37,153 bases of DNA from Phycisphaerales bacterium (GTDB lineage: Bacteria > Planctomycetota > Phycisphaerae > Sedimentisphaerales > Anaerobacaceae), in NCBI GenBank assembly GCA_020352515.1, contig CP070678.1, positions 3,762,287 to 3,799,439 of the forward strand, in the 5' to 3' direction. Below the pieces are notes generated by a model. That model did no database searches, was not told the DNA's origin, and saw only the letters and a list, made by a program, of their open reading frames with translations. Each line of letters starts with the position of its first letter. The stretch's first letter is position 1. The position numbers and the translations under genes are program-made. Below, in pieces: positions 1 through 7,378 of the stretch.

Positions 1-539
1 CAAAACCGCCCCTAACCCGTTGCCCTGCAACAACTTACGCCCCGCAATGGCCCCGCAGGGGCGCAAGAACGAACCCAAACGAACCCAATTCGAATTCGCT
101 TCTTACTTACCCAAACCCCCGCCTCTCGCTACAACTACCTTGCCCACACTGCCGCATCCGCCCCTCCCAGCCTTCACCCAAACCACCGCGCCGGCCCGTC
201 AATCTCGCGTGCAGCAATCCAAATCCCCGAATCCCTCCAGCCCCGATCACTCACCCACCCGCCTGGCGACAAGGCCAGCCTATTGAAACCGGACCAGACC
301 GCGTTTTCACTACTACAATCGCCCCCGAAAGCCCATGGCCCCCGGGCCGGAACAACACCCCCTTCCCCCCGATGCAACAGCGAGAGCACGACTTCACGAC
401 GTTCCGATACGTTCAGTTTCGATCTCGACCCCATCTCTCACTCTCTTTCCTTCTTCACAACTTCAACAGATTAACCAAAAGGATACTCTCACTAACGAAA
501 TTTTCCAACAATCCCGCCCTATACATGATCACTGCACCC
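1..539. other. C-rich stretch with no convincing gene
   Basis: This stretch has strong strand asymmetry. In 121-180 I count about 32 C and 7 G on the + strand, unlike the coding DNA that follows. Several short frames are open, but they have no recognisable domain, no ribosome binding site and proline-rich random-looking content. One short frame near 58-110 would read R-K-N-E-P-K-R-T-Q-F. From memory this resembles K-N-E-P/T-Q-F peptides mis-annotated in many planctomycete genomes, which probably come from a dispersed non-coding repeat. I cannot verify that here. Confidence 0.45.
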
Positions 540-863
540 TCTGACTCTCGGCTCAAGGTGCTAAACAACTTCAAGAGCGATTTTGACAAGATCCTCAGAA
601 GGCCGGCCGTCAAAGCAGGGACCTTCCATGATATCCGCCGGACAACCACAAGCATGTGCCCTGCCAATGGCATGAGCGAGTACGACGTAATGGTTCTTGC
701 AGGCCACTCAAGTTTCACTACAACCAACAAGTTCTATCTTGACGTTGCAGATGATCTGGTCCACCGTGCAAGGGTCGCCACTGCCCAGGGCATGCGTCAA
801 AAACTGGTACGTTTTGGTACGCGGCCCCTCGCAGAGGCGACGCAAAAAAACTCGCAGCCATAA
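540..863 (+). pseudogene. Tyrosine recombinase (phage-type integrase), C-terminal remnant
   Basis: The last 107 codons of a frame ending at 863 carry the C-terminal half of a tyrosine recombinase catalytic domain. There is an H-x-x-R box (HDIRR, His codon at 627), a G-H-S-S motif about 25 residues later, and the presumed nucleophile in N-K-F-Y (Tyr codon at 735). The first catalytic Arg, the Lys region and the whole N-terminal DNA-binding part are missing. The frame stays open back to 372, but its upstream 56 codons do not look like recombinase and lie in C-rich DNA, so I start the remnant at 540. It ends 26 bp from the 3' end of tRNA-Phe, a classic target for such elements. Known of the family: these enzymes need the full Arg-His-Arg-Tyr set, so this one should be inactive. 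Confidence 0.7.
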
Positions 864-889
864 ATAACTGCCAGCTAAAGACTTATGAA

Positions 890-962
<73 letters not shown>

Positions 963-983
963 TTGGCCGGCTACTGCGATAAA

Positions 984-1011
984 ATCTTAACGACAAGCAG
1001 ACTCATTGCAA
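984..1011 (-). promoter_or_regulatory. Candidate promoter of tRNA-Phe
   Basis: On the minus strand, TTGCAA (1006-1011) and TAAGAT (984-989) are separated by 16 bp. Each matches the sigma-70 consensus at 4 of 6 positions, and the pair lies about 20 bp before the mature tRNA 5' end at 962. Placement is right for a tRNA promoter; the motif match alone is modest. Confidence 0.45.
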
Positions 1012-1394
1012 GAAAATTCGGCGGCGATCCGCTTTTTTGTCGGTTCTTTCGAGAATTGTCCAGGCCCTGCCGTCAGCCTGGCGCGAACGGGCCGGTTCTC
1101 TGCGCACGCCAGAATAAGCTCGCGTGGATTTCAAGTGTTCGAGGCCCAGGTGCGGGGCGGCCGTGTCCAAGACTTGCTAATTCTGATTAGGGCCGGTCTT
1201 CAATGGCGAATAAGCCGTTTGCGTTTGACATTCGGGACCACTTCAGTTTAGCCTATATCGCCCGTCGGCTGAGACAACAATTGTCCGGCGCGGCTGTACG
1301 TAATCTGCGGCGCAAGGCTGAGGGCATGGTAAGATACACGGCGCGGCGTGCGTTTGGACGAAGCCGGCGTTTATTTTACATGAGGATCAGAATT
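1012..1394. other. Intergenic region before the ADP-ribosylglycohydrolase-like gene
   Basis: Open frames cross this stretch, including an upstream extension of the next gene back to 1203. None shows a domain or ribosome binding site. A TTGACA at 1225-1230 could be a -35 element for the + strand gene, but I see no good -10 at the right distance. I call it non-coding. Confidence 0.5.
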
Positions 1395-2903
1395 ATGCAT
1401 AAAGATTTCTTTTTAAGGCCGGGTCTTGTCTTGCTCGCGGGGTTGATACGCATCATGCCGGCAGTGTCAATTGACATTTCAAGTTGCAGCGCTGCCGAGG
1501 TGTCCGGTGAATTTGTTGAGTTGTCCGCCAAGACCATCGAGGATAAGATTCGAGGGGGGTTTGTAGGCCAGATGCTGGGGAACCTCAACGGACTGGCTCA
1601 CGAGAACAGATACTACGATGAGCCCGGCCACGTCAAGGAGTATGTCCCATCGATCGCGGACGGCGCCAGAACGGACGACGACACGGACATCGAATGGGTT
1701 TACGTCGTTGCGATGCAGCGGAACGAGACAATAATGCTGGCGCCGGAACAGATAACGCAGCTTTGGAAGAGGCATATCAACCGGCATATCTGGTGTTCGA
1801 ACCTTTATGTCCGCCAGCTTATGGATGTGGGCATAGACCCGCCGCTTACGGGCAACCTCGCGCTGAATCCCTGGGCGAATTTCAACATATCCGGTCAGTT
1901 CGTATGTGAGACGTTTGGACTGATCGCGCCCGGAATGCCGCAGACCGCGGCCGGCATCGGGCTTCACTATACGCACGTGAGCATCGACGGCGAGCCGGCT
2001 CAAGCAACGCAGTTGTTCACGGCAATGATCGCCACGGCCTTCGTCACGGACGATATTGACGGCATTCTGGAAGCGGGGCTGGCCTCGATTGATCCGAGAA
2101 GCCAGCTAAACTCAATCGTCCGCGACGTGCGCAGGTGGCACGGGCAGTATCCCAAAGACTGGCGCACGACGCGCAGGCTCGTTCGAGACAAGTACACGCT
2201 TCACAAGAGCAGGACGCGCAATCAGAATGGCTATGAGCTGTGCACGGCCGCGACCGTTGCCGCTATTCTTTACGGCCAAGGCGATTTCGTCGCAACGCTG
2301 AGGCACGCCTTCAATTTCGGCTGGGATGCGGACAATAATGCAGCCACAGCCGGTGCCGTCGTCGGCGTGATCAAGGGGTACGATTGGATGCGAGAACAGC
2401 GGTGGAATATCAAGGACGTCTATCGCAATACGACGCGTCCGGGAATGCTGGAGGATGAGACGATAACGAGCTTCTGTGACCGCATAATCGAACTGGCCGG
2501 CCGGGTGATAGCCGGCAACGGCGGCCGGAAGATAACGCGGGATGGCCAGGATGTCTACCGCATTCTCATCCAGGCGCCAGCCAATATTGAACGGCTGCCG
2601 CGTTTGAGACAACAGGTCGCCAAGCTGAAGTCAGACCTCGGCAGGCGGATAGAGGCCGATCTTGGCAGCGATTCTGCGGTCAGGGATCGGGCCCGTGCGG
2701 CTTATCTTGCGATCTGCCTGGGCATGGCGACCAGCCTGCGCGAGAAGAATCCTGAGCAATGGGCGGCGGGGCTATCCGCGCTGCGGCAGTACCCGGGGCT
2801 TCTGGACGTTCTGTTCAACAAGTCACCCGGGCCTGCCGGCGATAATCTTCGCGCGGCCGCTACGGCCGCGGGCCTGAACAAAACCGACCGTCCGCAACAC
2901 TGA
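1395..2903 (+). CDS. Exported ADP-ribosylglycohydrolase-like protein
   Basis: This 502-residue protein belongs to the ADP-ribosylglycohydrolase fold (Pfam ADP_ribosyl_GH), whose members use a two-Mg2+ site to cleave ADP-ribose or related N-/O-glycosidic bonds. Two signatures are visible: T-D-D-D-T-D at residues 93-98, and G-W-D-A-D-N-N-A-A-T-A-G from residue 309, matching the family's acidic C-terminal metal motif, though N-N replaces the usual D-T. I chose ATG 1395 because GAGGA at 1382-1386 lies 8 bp upstream; the frame is open further back but without a site. The N-terminus is a hydrophobic leader (about residues 5-33), so export is likely, which is unusual for a classical cytoplasmic ADP-ribose hydrolase. 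It stands alone, after the tRNA-Phe integration site and before a terminator. Substrate unknown. Confidence 0.85.
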   Translation: MHKDFFLRPGLVLLAGLIRIMPAVSIDISSCSAAEVSGEFVELSAKTIEDKIRGGFVGQMLGNLNGLAHENRYYDEPGHVKEYVPSIADGARTDDDTDIEWVYVVAMQRNETIMLAPEQITQLWKRHINRHIWCSNLYVRQLMDVGIDPPLTGNLALNPWANFNISGQFVCETFGLIAPGMPQTAAGIGLHYTHVSIDGEPAQATQLFTAMIATAFVTDDIDGILEAGLASIDPRSQLNSIVRDVRRWHGQYPKDWRTTRRLVRDKYTLHKSRTRNQNGYELCTAATVAAILYGQGDFVATLRHAFNFGWDADNNAATAGAVVGVIKGYDWMREQRWNIKDVYRNTTRPGMLEDETITSFCDRIIELAGRVIAGNGGRKITRDGQDVYRILIQAPANIERLPRLRQQVAKLKSDLGRRIEADLGSDSAVRDRARAAYLAICLGMATSLREKNPEQWAAGLSALRQYPGLLDVLFNKSPGPAGDNLRAAATAAGLNKTDRPQH

Positions 2904-2940
2904 GATGCACCTGTTGGCTGCCGGATGAAAAAAAATCTTC

Positions 2941-2959
2941 AGCAGTCAACTGCTTTTTT
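2941..2959 (+). terminator. Rho-independent terminator candidate
   Basis: AGCAG (2941-2945) and CTGCT (2950-2954) form a 5-bp stem with a TCAA loop, followed by five T residues (2955-2959). It lies 37 bp after the stop codon of the ADP-ribosylglycohydrolase-like gene. An A-run at 2929-2936 could help it act on the other strand. The stem is short. Confidence 0.55.
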
Positions 2960-3012
2960 CTGCCAAAAACAAAGATTTCGAAGAATTCTCCTGTGCGAAA
3001 TGCAAAAAATGC

Positions 3013-3068
3013 TTGACGGAGTGGACTCTGTGATATAGAGTACTCTGTAAAACGAAGTGAATACTCTG
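3013..3068 (+). promoter_or_regulatory. Promoter with overlapping palindromic operator candidate
   Basis: TTGACG (3013-3018) and TAGAGT (3036-3041) are spaced 17 bp apart, a good sigma-70 arrangement. Three copies of ACTCTG lie at 3025-3030, 3042-3047 and 3063-3068. AGAGTACTCT (3037-3046) is a perfect 10-bp palindrome over the -10 element, and ACTCT...AGAGT spans the spacer. A repressor bound here would block polymerase. The likely ligand is the winged-helix regulator at the end of this operon, which would make it autoregulatory (inference). Confidence 0.65.
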
Positions 3069-3088
3069 GATGTGACAAGGGCAGGATT

Positions 3089-3673
3089 ATGAGCATATCA
3101 AATGAAAACGCAGCCGAATCGCTGGCGGCAGTCGAGGATACGATTTCACGGACCAGAAAGGCGATCGCTTCCACCTACGAGAGCCCGTTTCTTATCGTCT
3201 GGGGCGTGGTTTGGGTATCGGGTTTCCTTGGAACACACTTTTTTCTGCAGTGGGTAAATTGGATTTGGGGGTTTCTGTGCACGGTCGGGGCCGCCGCAAC
3301 CGCGGTGATCTGCTGGCGCCAATTCCGCGTGTGGGCTCCGACCAAGACTGCGGGCGAGCGGAGAATGGGTCTGCGGACATCACTGTTCTGGCCCTTGTTC
3401 TTTCTCTACGCCTTCGTATGGCTGAGCATCATGGAGCCCCATAGCGGGATTCAAATGAACGCGTTCCTTTGTACGGCTGTGATGTTTGCGTACGTAGTGA
3501 TCGGGCTGTGGTTCGACAGTTGGATTATGGTATTTCTGGGACTCGGGGTCACAGCGTCGACGCTTGCGGGGCTGTACTTGATCCCGCCGGCTTATTACTG
3601 TCTCTGGATGGCCCTTGCGGGGGGCGGTCCGCTGCTGGTAACGGGTTTGTACATCGGATTGCGCTGGAAATAG
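3089..3673 (+). CDS. Six-helix integral membrane protein, paralogue 1
   Basis: This 194-residue protein has a soluble N-terminus of about 30 residues (A-A-E-S-L-A-A-V-E-D-T-I) and then six hydrophobic segments, roughly residues 32-52, 58-78, 92-110, 117-137, 140-162 and 166-188. It ends in a positively charged G-L-R-W-K. I recognise no enzymatic motif. It is clearly paralogous to the next gene: both share A-x-E-S-L, a W-G-x-x-W segment, an A-F-x-C-T-x-x-M-F-x-x-x-x-x-G-L-W-F block and the A-L-A-G-G-G ending. From memory, similar pairs beside a small winged-helix regulator are common in Phycisphaerae, with no established function. It is the first gene of a three-gene operon under the promoter at 3013-3041. 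Confidence 0.8.
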   Translation: MSISNENAAESLAAVEDTISRTRKAIASTYESPFLIVWGVVWVSGFLGTHFFLQWVNWIWGFLCTVGAAATAVICWRQFRVWAPTKTAGERRMGLRTSLFWPLFFLYAFVWLSIMEPHSGIQMNAFLCTAVMFAYVVIGLWFDSWIMVFLGLGVTASTLAGLYLIPPAYYCLWMALAGGGPLLVTGLYIGLRWK

Positions 3674-3706
3674 CAAAGGTCTGTAGTGCGAAAGGAGATC
3701 CTCACC

Positions 3707-4297
3707 ATGAACGTATCCACGGAAGAGGCAAAAGAATCACTGAGTGTTGTTCAAGTGACTAACGAGCGGATGCACAGGGGCGTTGCCTCGGCTCAGGCAA
3801 GGTACTCAAGCGACCTGCTGGTTCTGTGGGGGCTGATCTGGCTGGCCGGACTTGCCCTTGTCCAATTTCACCGTGAACGTGCTGTGTATATCCTTGCGGG
3901 CCTGGGGGCCGGAGCGCTTGTCACCACCGTGTTGTGGATATGGCGGAGGGGTCCGAAACAGGCTGTCGTAAGAAGTGATGCCTCAAGAAAGACGTTCCGG
4001 CGGGTCTTCTGGTTCTGGGTCATACTGAACCCATACGCCTTCGCATGGATTCTGCTGCTGGCCCCGCTCGACGCACTGCAGGTATTTGCATTCATGTGCA
4101 CGCTCGCCATGTTCGGATTCAGTGTGCTCGGGCTCTGGTTCAACAGCCCATTTGTCGTTGTCCTGGGGTTGACGGTAACGGCTGCTATAGTCCTCGGCTA
4201 CCTGCTCTCACCAGCCTGGCTCTATCTGCTCGCAGCCTTGGCCGGCGGCGGGACTATGCTGACAACAGGCATTCACATGCGGATTAGATGGAGGTGA
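3707..4297 (+). CDS. Six-helix integral membrane protein, paralogue 2
   Basis: This 196-residue protein is the tandem paralogue of the gene before it. It has the same soluble N-terminal segment (E-A-K-E-S-L-S-V-V-Q), six hydrophobic helices and a closing H-M-R-I-R-W-R. I start it at ATG 3707 because AAAGGAG (3691-3697) is 9 bp upstream; a GTG at 3686 in the same frame lacks a site. Its stop lies just before the regulator's start, so the two are translationally coupled. The pair could form a hetero-oligomer in the inner membrane, but nothing in the sequence says what it transports or senses. Confidence 0.8.
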   Translation: MNVSTEEAKESLSVVQVTNERMHRGVASAQARYSSDLLVLWGLIWLAGLALVQFHRERAVYILAGLGAGALVTTVLWIWRRGPKQAVVRSDASRKTFRRVFWFWVILNPYAFAWILLLAPLDALQVFAFMCTLAMFGFSVLGLWFNSPFVVVLGLTVTAAIVLGYLLSPAWLYLLAALAGGGTMLTTGIHMRIRWR

Positions 4298-4299
4298 CG

Positions 4300-4599
4300 G
4301 TGTCGGAGCTTAATGGTGTCATACATCAGCCTGTTCGCCTGCGAATAATGGCGTCACTCGTGGCGCTTGATAAGGATGAGCAGGTGGACTTTACATATTT
4401 GCGGAGGCTGTTGAAGCTGACCGACGGCAATCTTGGCGCGCACCTGGCCAGGCTCGAGGCCGCCGGTTACATAAAGATCGAGAAGACATTCGTCGCCCGC
4501 AAGCCACGGACGTACGTGAGGGCGACCGGGAAAGGACACGATGCCCTCCATGGACATATCGCCGCACTGGAGCAGATTCTGCGAGGTTCCGGCAAATGA
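4300..4599 (+). CDS. Winged-helix transcriptional regulator (HTH_27-like)
   Basis: This 99-residue protein is a compact winged-helix DNA-binding domain of the MarR/ArsR-like type (Pfam PF13601-like). The opening S-E-L-N-G-V-I-H-Q-P-V-R-L-R-I-M is typical, L-T-D-G-N-L-G-A-H-L-A-R-L forms the recognition helix, and F-V-A-R-K-P-R-T-Y-V forms the wing. There is no separate ligand domain. I start it at GTG 4300, which has GGAGG at 4290-4294 five bases upstream; an in-frame ATG at 4288 would overlap the previous stop and contain the binding site. It is the last gene of the membrane-protein operon and the obvious candidate to bind the ACTCTG palindrome at the operon promoter. Confidence 0.88.
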   Translation: MSELNGVIHQPVRLRIMASLVALDKDEQVDFTYLRRLLKLTDGNLGAHLARLEAAGYIKIEKTFVARKPRTYVRATGKGHDALHGHIAALEQILRGSGK

Positions 4600-4730
4600 T
4601 AAGGGTAATCATGGCGCCCGTCCGAGTGAGACGTACACGAAAGGATTACTCCATTTCCGGGCGGCGTATTTGAGCGGTTTTGAATTAGAGGAGGTCGGTT
4701 CGAGGTCGATGAGCCGGGGTGGCACAGTTC

Positions 4731-5411
4731 TCAGCTTGCGGGGCGCGCCGGAGCGTGGCAGGACCGTATCGCGCGGGAAAGACCGCAGGTTGCAGCGCAG
4801 ATTCCGGTCAGTGTCTGCCGGGTCAGCTTGTTGTGGGACGGACGATAGATCAGCATGAAGCCCAGGGATGCTCCGTTCACGCCGAGCGGCACCGTCGCGC
4901 CCGAGACCCTGCTTAGGTCGGCAAGGTTGCCCTCCAGGCCCATTGCGAACATCTCTTCAAGCATACAGACCTTGTTTGATTTGCAGATGCTTTCCATCAA
5001 CTCCCGGGTGAAGCAGTTCTCGATGTGCTGCTTATCGAGTGAGATCGGCTGGTTGTTTTCAAACATATGCAGTTCAAAGCCGTCTTGCTGGCGCAGGAAG
5101 AAGGTGACATTCGACTCTGGGATTTCCTCTTTGACAAGTGCGGCGGCGGTGTACAGCAGATCGTTCAGGCCGGCCGCTCCGAGGATCGCCTCGTAGAACG
5201 CCGCGGTGAAGCTTATGGTGTTCAATCTTCTGATAAATTCTCTCTGAGCCGCAACGAAGTCGTTGCAGAGTATGTCGGTCTTCTTGGCCTGCTGCTTGCG
5301 TTCCCTGTTCAGCTTCTTAACAAGCAGGCGCAGTCTTTCATGGCGTTTTTTGTTGTCCACGATTACCCATTCTCCATGACGGCCGACCGAATTGGCCTGT
5401 GGTTCAAGCAT
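4731..5411 (-). CDS. Coiled-coil plus GAF-like domain protein
   Basis: This protein has up to 226 residues. Residues 20-45 are rich in K, R, E and L, as in a coiled coil, and end in the phrase K-K-T-D-I-L-C-N-D. The rest (about 60-205) has the alternating pattern of a GAF-like sensor fold, with S-N-V-T-F-F-L, G-F-E-L-H-M and A-T-V-P-L-G-V-N-G-A-S-L-G-F-M-L-I-Y. It has no kinase, cyclase or DNA-binding domain. From memory, similar proteins occur repeatedly in Phycisphaerae genomes, often near two-component genes. The start is uncertain: ATG 5411 has no ribosome site, while an in-frame GTG about 17 codons in follows a GGAG. It may be a free-standing sensor or scaffold acting with another protein; function unknown. 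Confidence 0.65.
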   Translation of the reverse strand: MLEPQANSVGRHGEWVIVDNKKRHERLRLLVKKLNRERKQQAKKTDILCNDFVAAQREFIRRLNTISFTAAFYEAILGAAGLNDLLYTAAALVKEEIPESNVTFFLRQQDGFELHMFENNQPISLDKQHIENCFTRELMESICKSNKVCMLEEMFAMGLEGNLADLSRVSGATVPLGVNGASLGFMLIYRPSHNKLTRQTLTGICAATCGLSRAIRSCHAPARPAS

Positions 5412-5590
5412 TTTAGATTCGGCTTGACGCGAGCACGGCTTTAGGGCAAAGCGGCCCTCATGGCGGGCCCCGGCAGCAGCCCTATAAAGAGCCGTTTATT
5501 AGGGGTGAGGCCATAAGGCGCGAGCGGGGCGTGCGACGCGCGGGCAGCGTGTCACCGCATTTAGGGCTTGTGGCGAAGGTGTTCTCGGAC

Positions 5591-6418
5591 TTACTGTCCG
5601 GGGGCTGCGGGGCGGTAGTATTTCATTGCCTCCGGCATCAATTTCTTGATATCTTTGATCCTGTTTTCGTCCGCGGGGTGGGTGCTCAGGAACTCAGGGG
5701 GCGCGGACTTACCCTCCTTTGCGGCCGCCATCCTCTGCCAGAAACCGACCGCCTCCTGCGGATCGTAGCCGGCCATGGCCATGAAAACAAGGCCCATGTG
5801 GTCGGCTTCGCTTTCATGGGTTCTGCTGTAGGGCAGGAGAACTCCGATCTCCGTCCCGATGCTGTAGGACTTCATAAACAGGTTGCGGGTCTGCTCCGGA
5901 CTTTCGGCCATGGCTTCGGACAGGGCGATGCCTCCCATTTCCACGATTAGCCCCTGGGTCATACGCTCGGCGCCGTGTTTGGCGATGGCGTGGGCGATTT
6001 CGTGGCCCATGACCACGGCCAGGCCCTTTGCATCCCGGGCCACTGGCAACAGCCCCGTGTATACAACCACCTTTCCGCCGGGCATCGCCCAGGCATTTAC
6101 GGCCGGATCCTCGACAAGATTGAATTCCCAGGCGTACCCCTTGAGCAAATCGGATAGGTTGTTCTCCGAGCAGTACTGCTCGACAGCCTTGCTGATTCTT
6201 GCGCCGACCTGCTTGACCATTTCCGTTTTCGGCGCGTCGGTGCTGAGCTTATGCTCGGCAAGGAATTCGCTGTAGGATTCGAAGCTCATGGAGTTGATTG
6301 TGGAGTCAGGCACCAGATTCAATTGCTTTCTGCCGGTGATTGCCACCTCCGAGCAGGAAGACAGCATTATCAAAAGGCCGCACAGGACAATCAATAGTGA
6401 CTTGAGAATCCTTTTCAT
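5591..6418 (-). CDS. M48 family zinc metalloprotease, lipoprotein
   Basis: This 275-residue protein has a lipoprotein signal with lipobox L-S-S-C (Cys22), so the mature protein should be anchored on the periplasmic side. The peptidase M48 domain is complete: H-E-I-A-H gives the HExxH zinc site at His139-His143, and H-E-S-E-A-D (Glu202, Asp206) supplies the third ligand. The A-W-A-M-P-G-G-K-V-V-V-Y-T-G-L stretch and the later S-T-H-P motif are typical of the YcaL/LoiP/BepA-like group, which degrade misfolded envelope proteins. AAAGGAG lies before the ATG. It lies 61 bp after the LEA14-like lipoprotein gene on the same strand and is probably cotranscribed with it. Confidence 0.92.
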   Translation of the reverse strand: MKRILKSLLIVLCGLLIMLSSCSEVAITGRKQLNLVPDSTINSMSFESYSEFLAEHKLSTDAPKTEMVKQVGARISKAVEQYCSENNLSDLLKGYAWEFNLVEDPAVNAWAMPGGKVVVYTGLLPVARDAKGLAVVMGHEIAHAIAKHGAERMTQGLIVEMGGIALSEAMAESPEQTRNLFMKSYSIGTEIGVLLPYSRTHESEADHMGLVFMAMAGYDPQEAVGFWQRMAAAKEGKSAPPEFLSTHPADENRIKDIKKLMPEAMKYYRPAAPGQ

Positions 6419-6479
6419 GGGTTCTCTCCTTTCCTAACAAAACCCTCTTTGTAAATCTTCGACGGCGGTCTTCACCGCC

Positions 6480-7001
6480 TCAATTTGACTTTATCATATT
6501 CCAGATATCCTTGACGTCAACGTCGGATATGGTCGGTAGGACGATTTGACCATCCTTTTTCAAAGGCAGCGTAATCCGCCCCAGACCGGGCGTGTCAACT
6601 GCCAGAGTTAGCTTCGCCTGGTAGGGGATCTGCACGCCCGGCCTAATGCCGCCAAGGGCTTTGAGCATTTGCAAATAGTTGATGCTTGCAGGCAGAGAAA
6701 CCGCCTTTGTACTCTTGGCCGGCACCGTTGTCTGGAGGTCGGCGCTGCCGGAGAGAAACCGGTTGGCGCCGCTCGACAGGCCATAACCCATACTGAGCAG
6801 CGGCAGGACAACCGGATACGGATTTTCAACCTCCACGTCGAACAGCAGCGTGGCGGAGTCCAGCTTGACATCGACGAACTTGAGACCGGTCATCTGCGCG
6901 CCCGGTTTTTGAAGGTTCAGCACCTCCTGTATCGACTCGCAGCCGGCGGCGAGAAACGCGATCAGCACGACCGGTAGGATTGCAGGTTTTACAGCTCTCA
7001 T
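6480..7001 (-). CDS. LEA14-like (WHy domain) lipoprotein
   Basis: This 173-residue protein has a lipobox L-A-A-G-C (Cys21). The mature part is one LEA type 2/WHy beta-sandwich: V-D-V-K-L-D-S-A-T-L-L-F-D-V-E-V-E-N-P-Y-P is the family signature (N-P in the first strands), followed by Y-G-L-S-S-G and V-P-A-K-S-T. Such domains are linked to desiccation and stress tolerance in plants and are common as bacterial lipoproteins, without catalytic activity. A weak AAAGG precedes the ATG. It is upstream of, and probably cotranscribed with, the M48 protease lipoprotein, so an envelope-stress role for the pair is plausible (inference). Confidence 0.85.
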   Translation of the reverse strand: MRAVKPAILPVVLIAFLAAGCESIQEVLNLQKPGAQMTGLKFVDVKLDSATLLFDVEVENPYPVVLPLLSMGYGLSSGANRFLSGSADLQTTVPAKSTKAVSLPASINYLQMLKALGGIRPGVQIPYQAKLTLAVDTPGLGRITLPLKKDGQIVLPTISDVDVKDIWNMIKSN

Positions 7002-7378
7002 GGCTATCGCCTTTCAAAAATCCGCAAATTGTCTCTGCAACACAGCGGCCCGGCAAGCAAGCTGCGGCGGCACTGATTCGAACCGGCCGCCGCCGCGCTG
7101 AGCATCCCAGGCATCTCCAATGATTTCTGCCATCAAATCCGGCTTTTGACAGCCAAACATCTCGGATGTCTCGCGAAAGAGTCACCGGCGCTTGGGACAA
7201 CTGCGATAACTCCGAATCTCAGCACGGGACAGATGTGACGCGCCCGGCCTGTCTTCTTATCAGTTCTCTCGTTGGCGTCTTGGTAAAGCTACAAATCCAA
7301 CCCGTCATTTTACCACCGACTCACCGGTCAAGCAACAGAATCAAACCGTCGCACGAGATACGAATCGTCTGGCGATAG
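7002..7378. other. Intergenic region with a GC-rich hairpin
   Basis: There is no convincing gene. GCGGCGGC (7064-7071) and GCCGCCGC (7086-7093) form a perfect 8-bp inverted repeat with a 14-base loop, in the presumed leader of the LEA14-like gene or the tail of the DUF481 transcript. No T-run follows on either strand. The repeat is low in complexity, so chance is possible. Confidence 0.4.

Noticed and set aside
6826..7200. Minus-strand frame overlapping the LEA14-like gene
   Set aside because: It overlaps the lipoprotein start in another frame and has no domain; the lipobox and WHy signature favour the listed gene.
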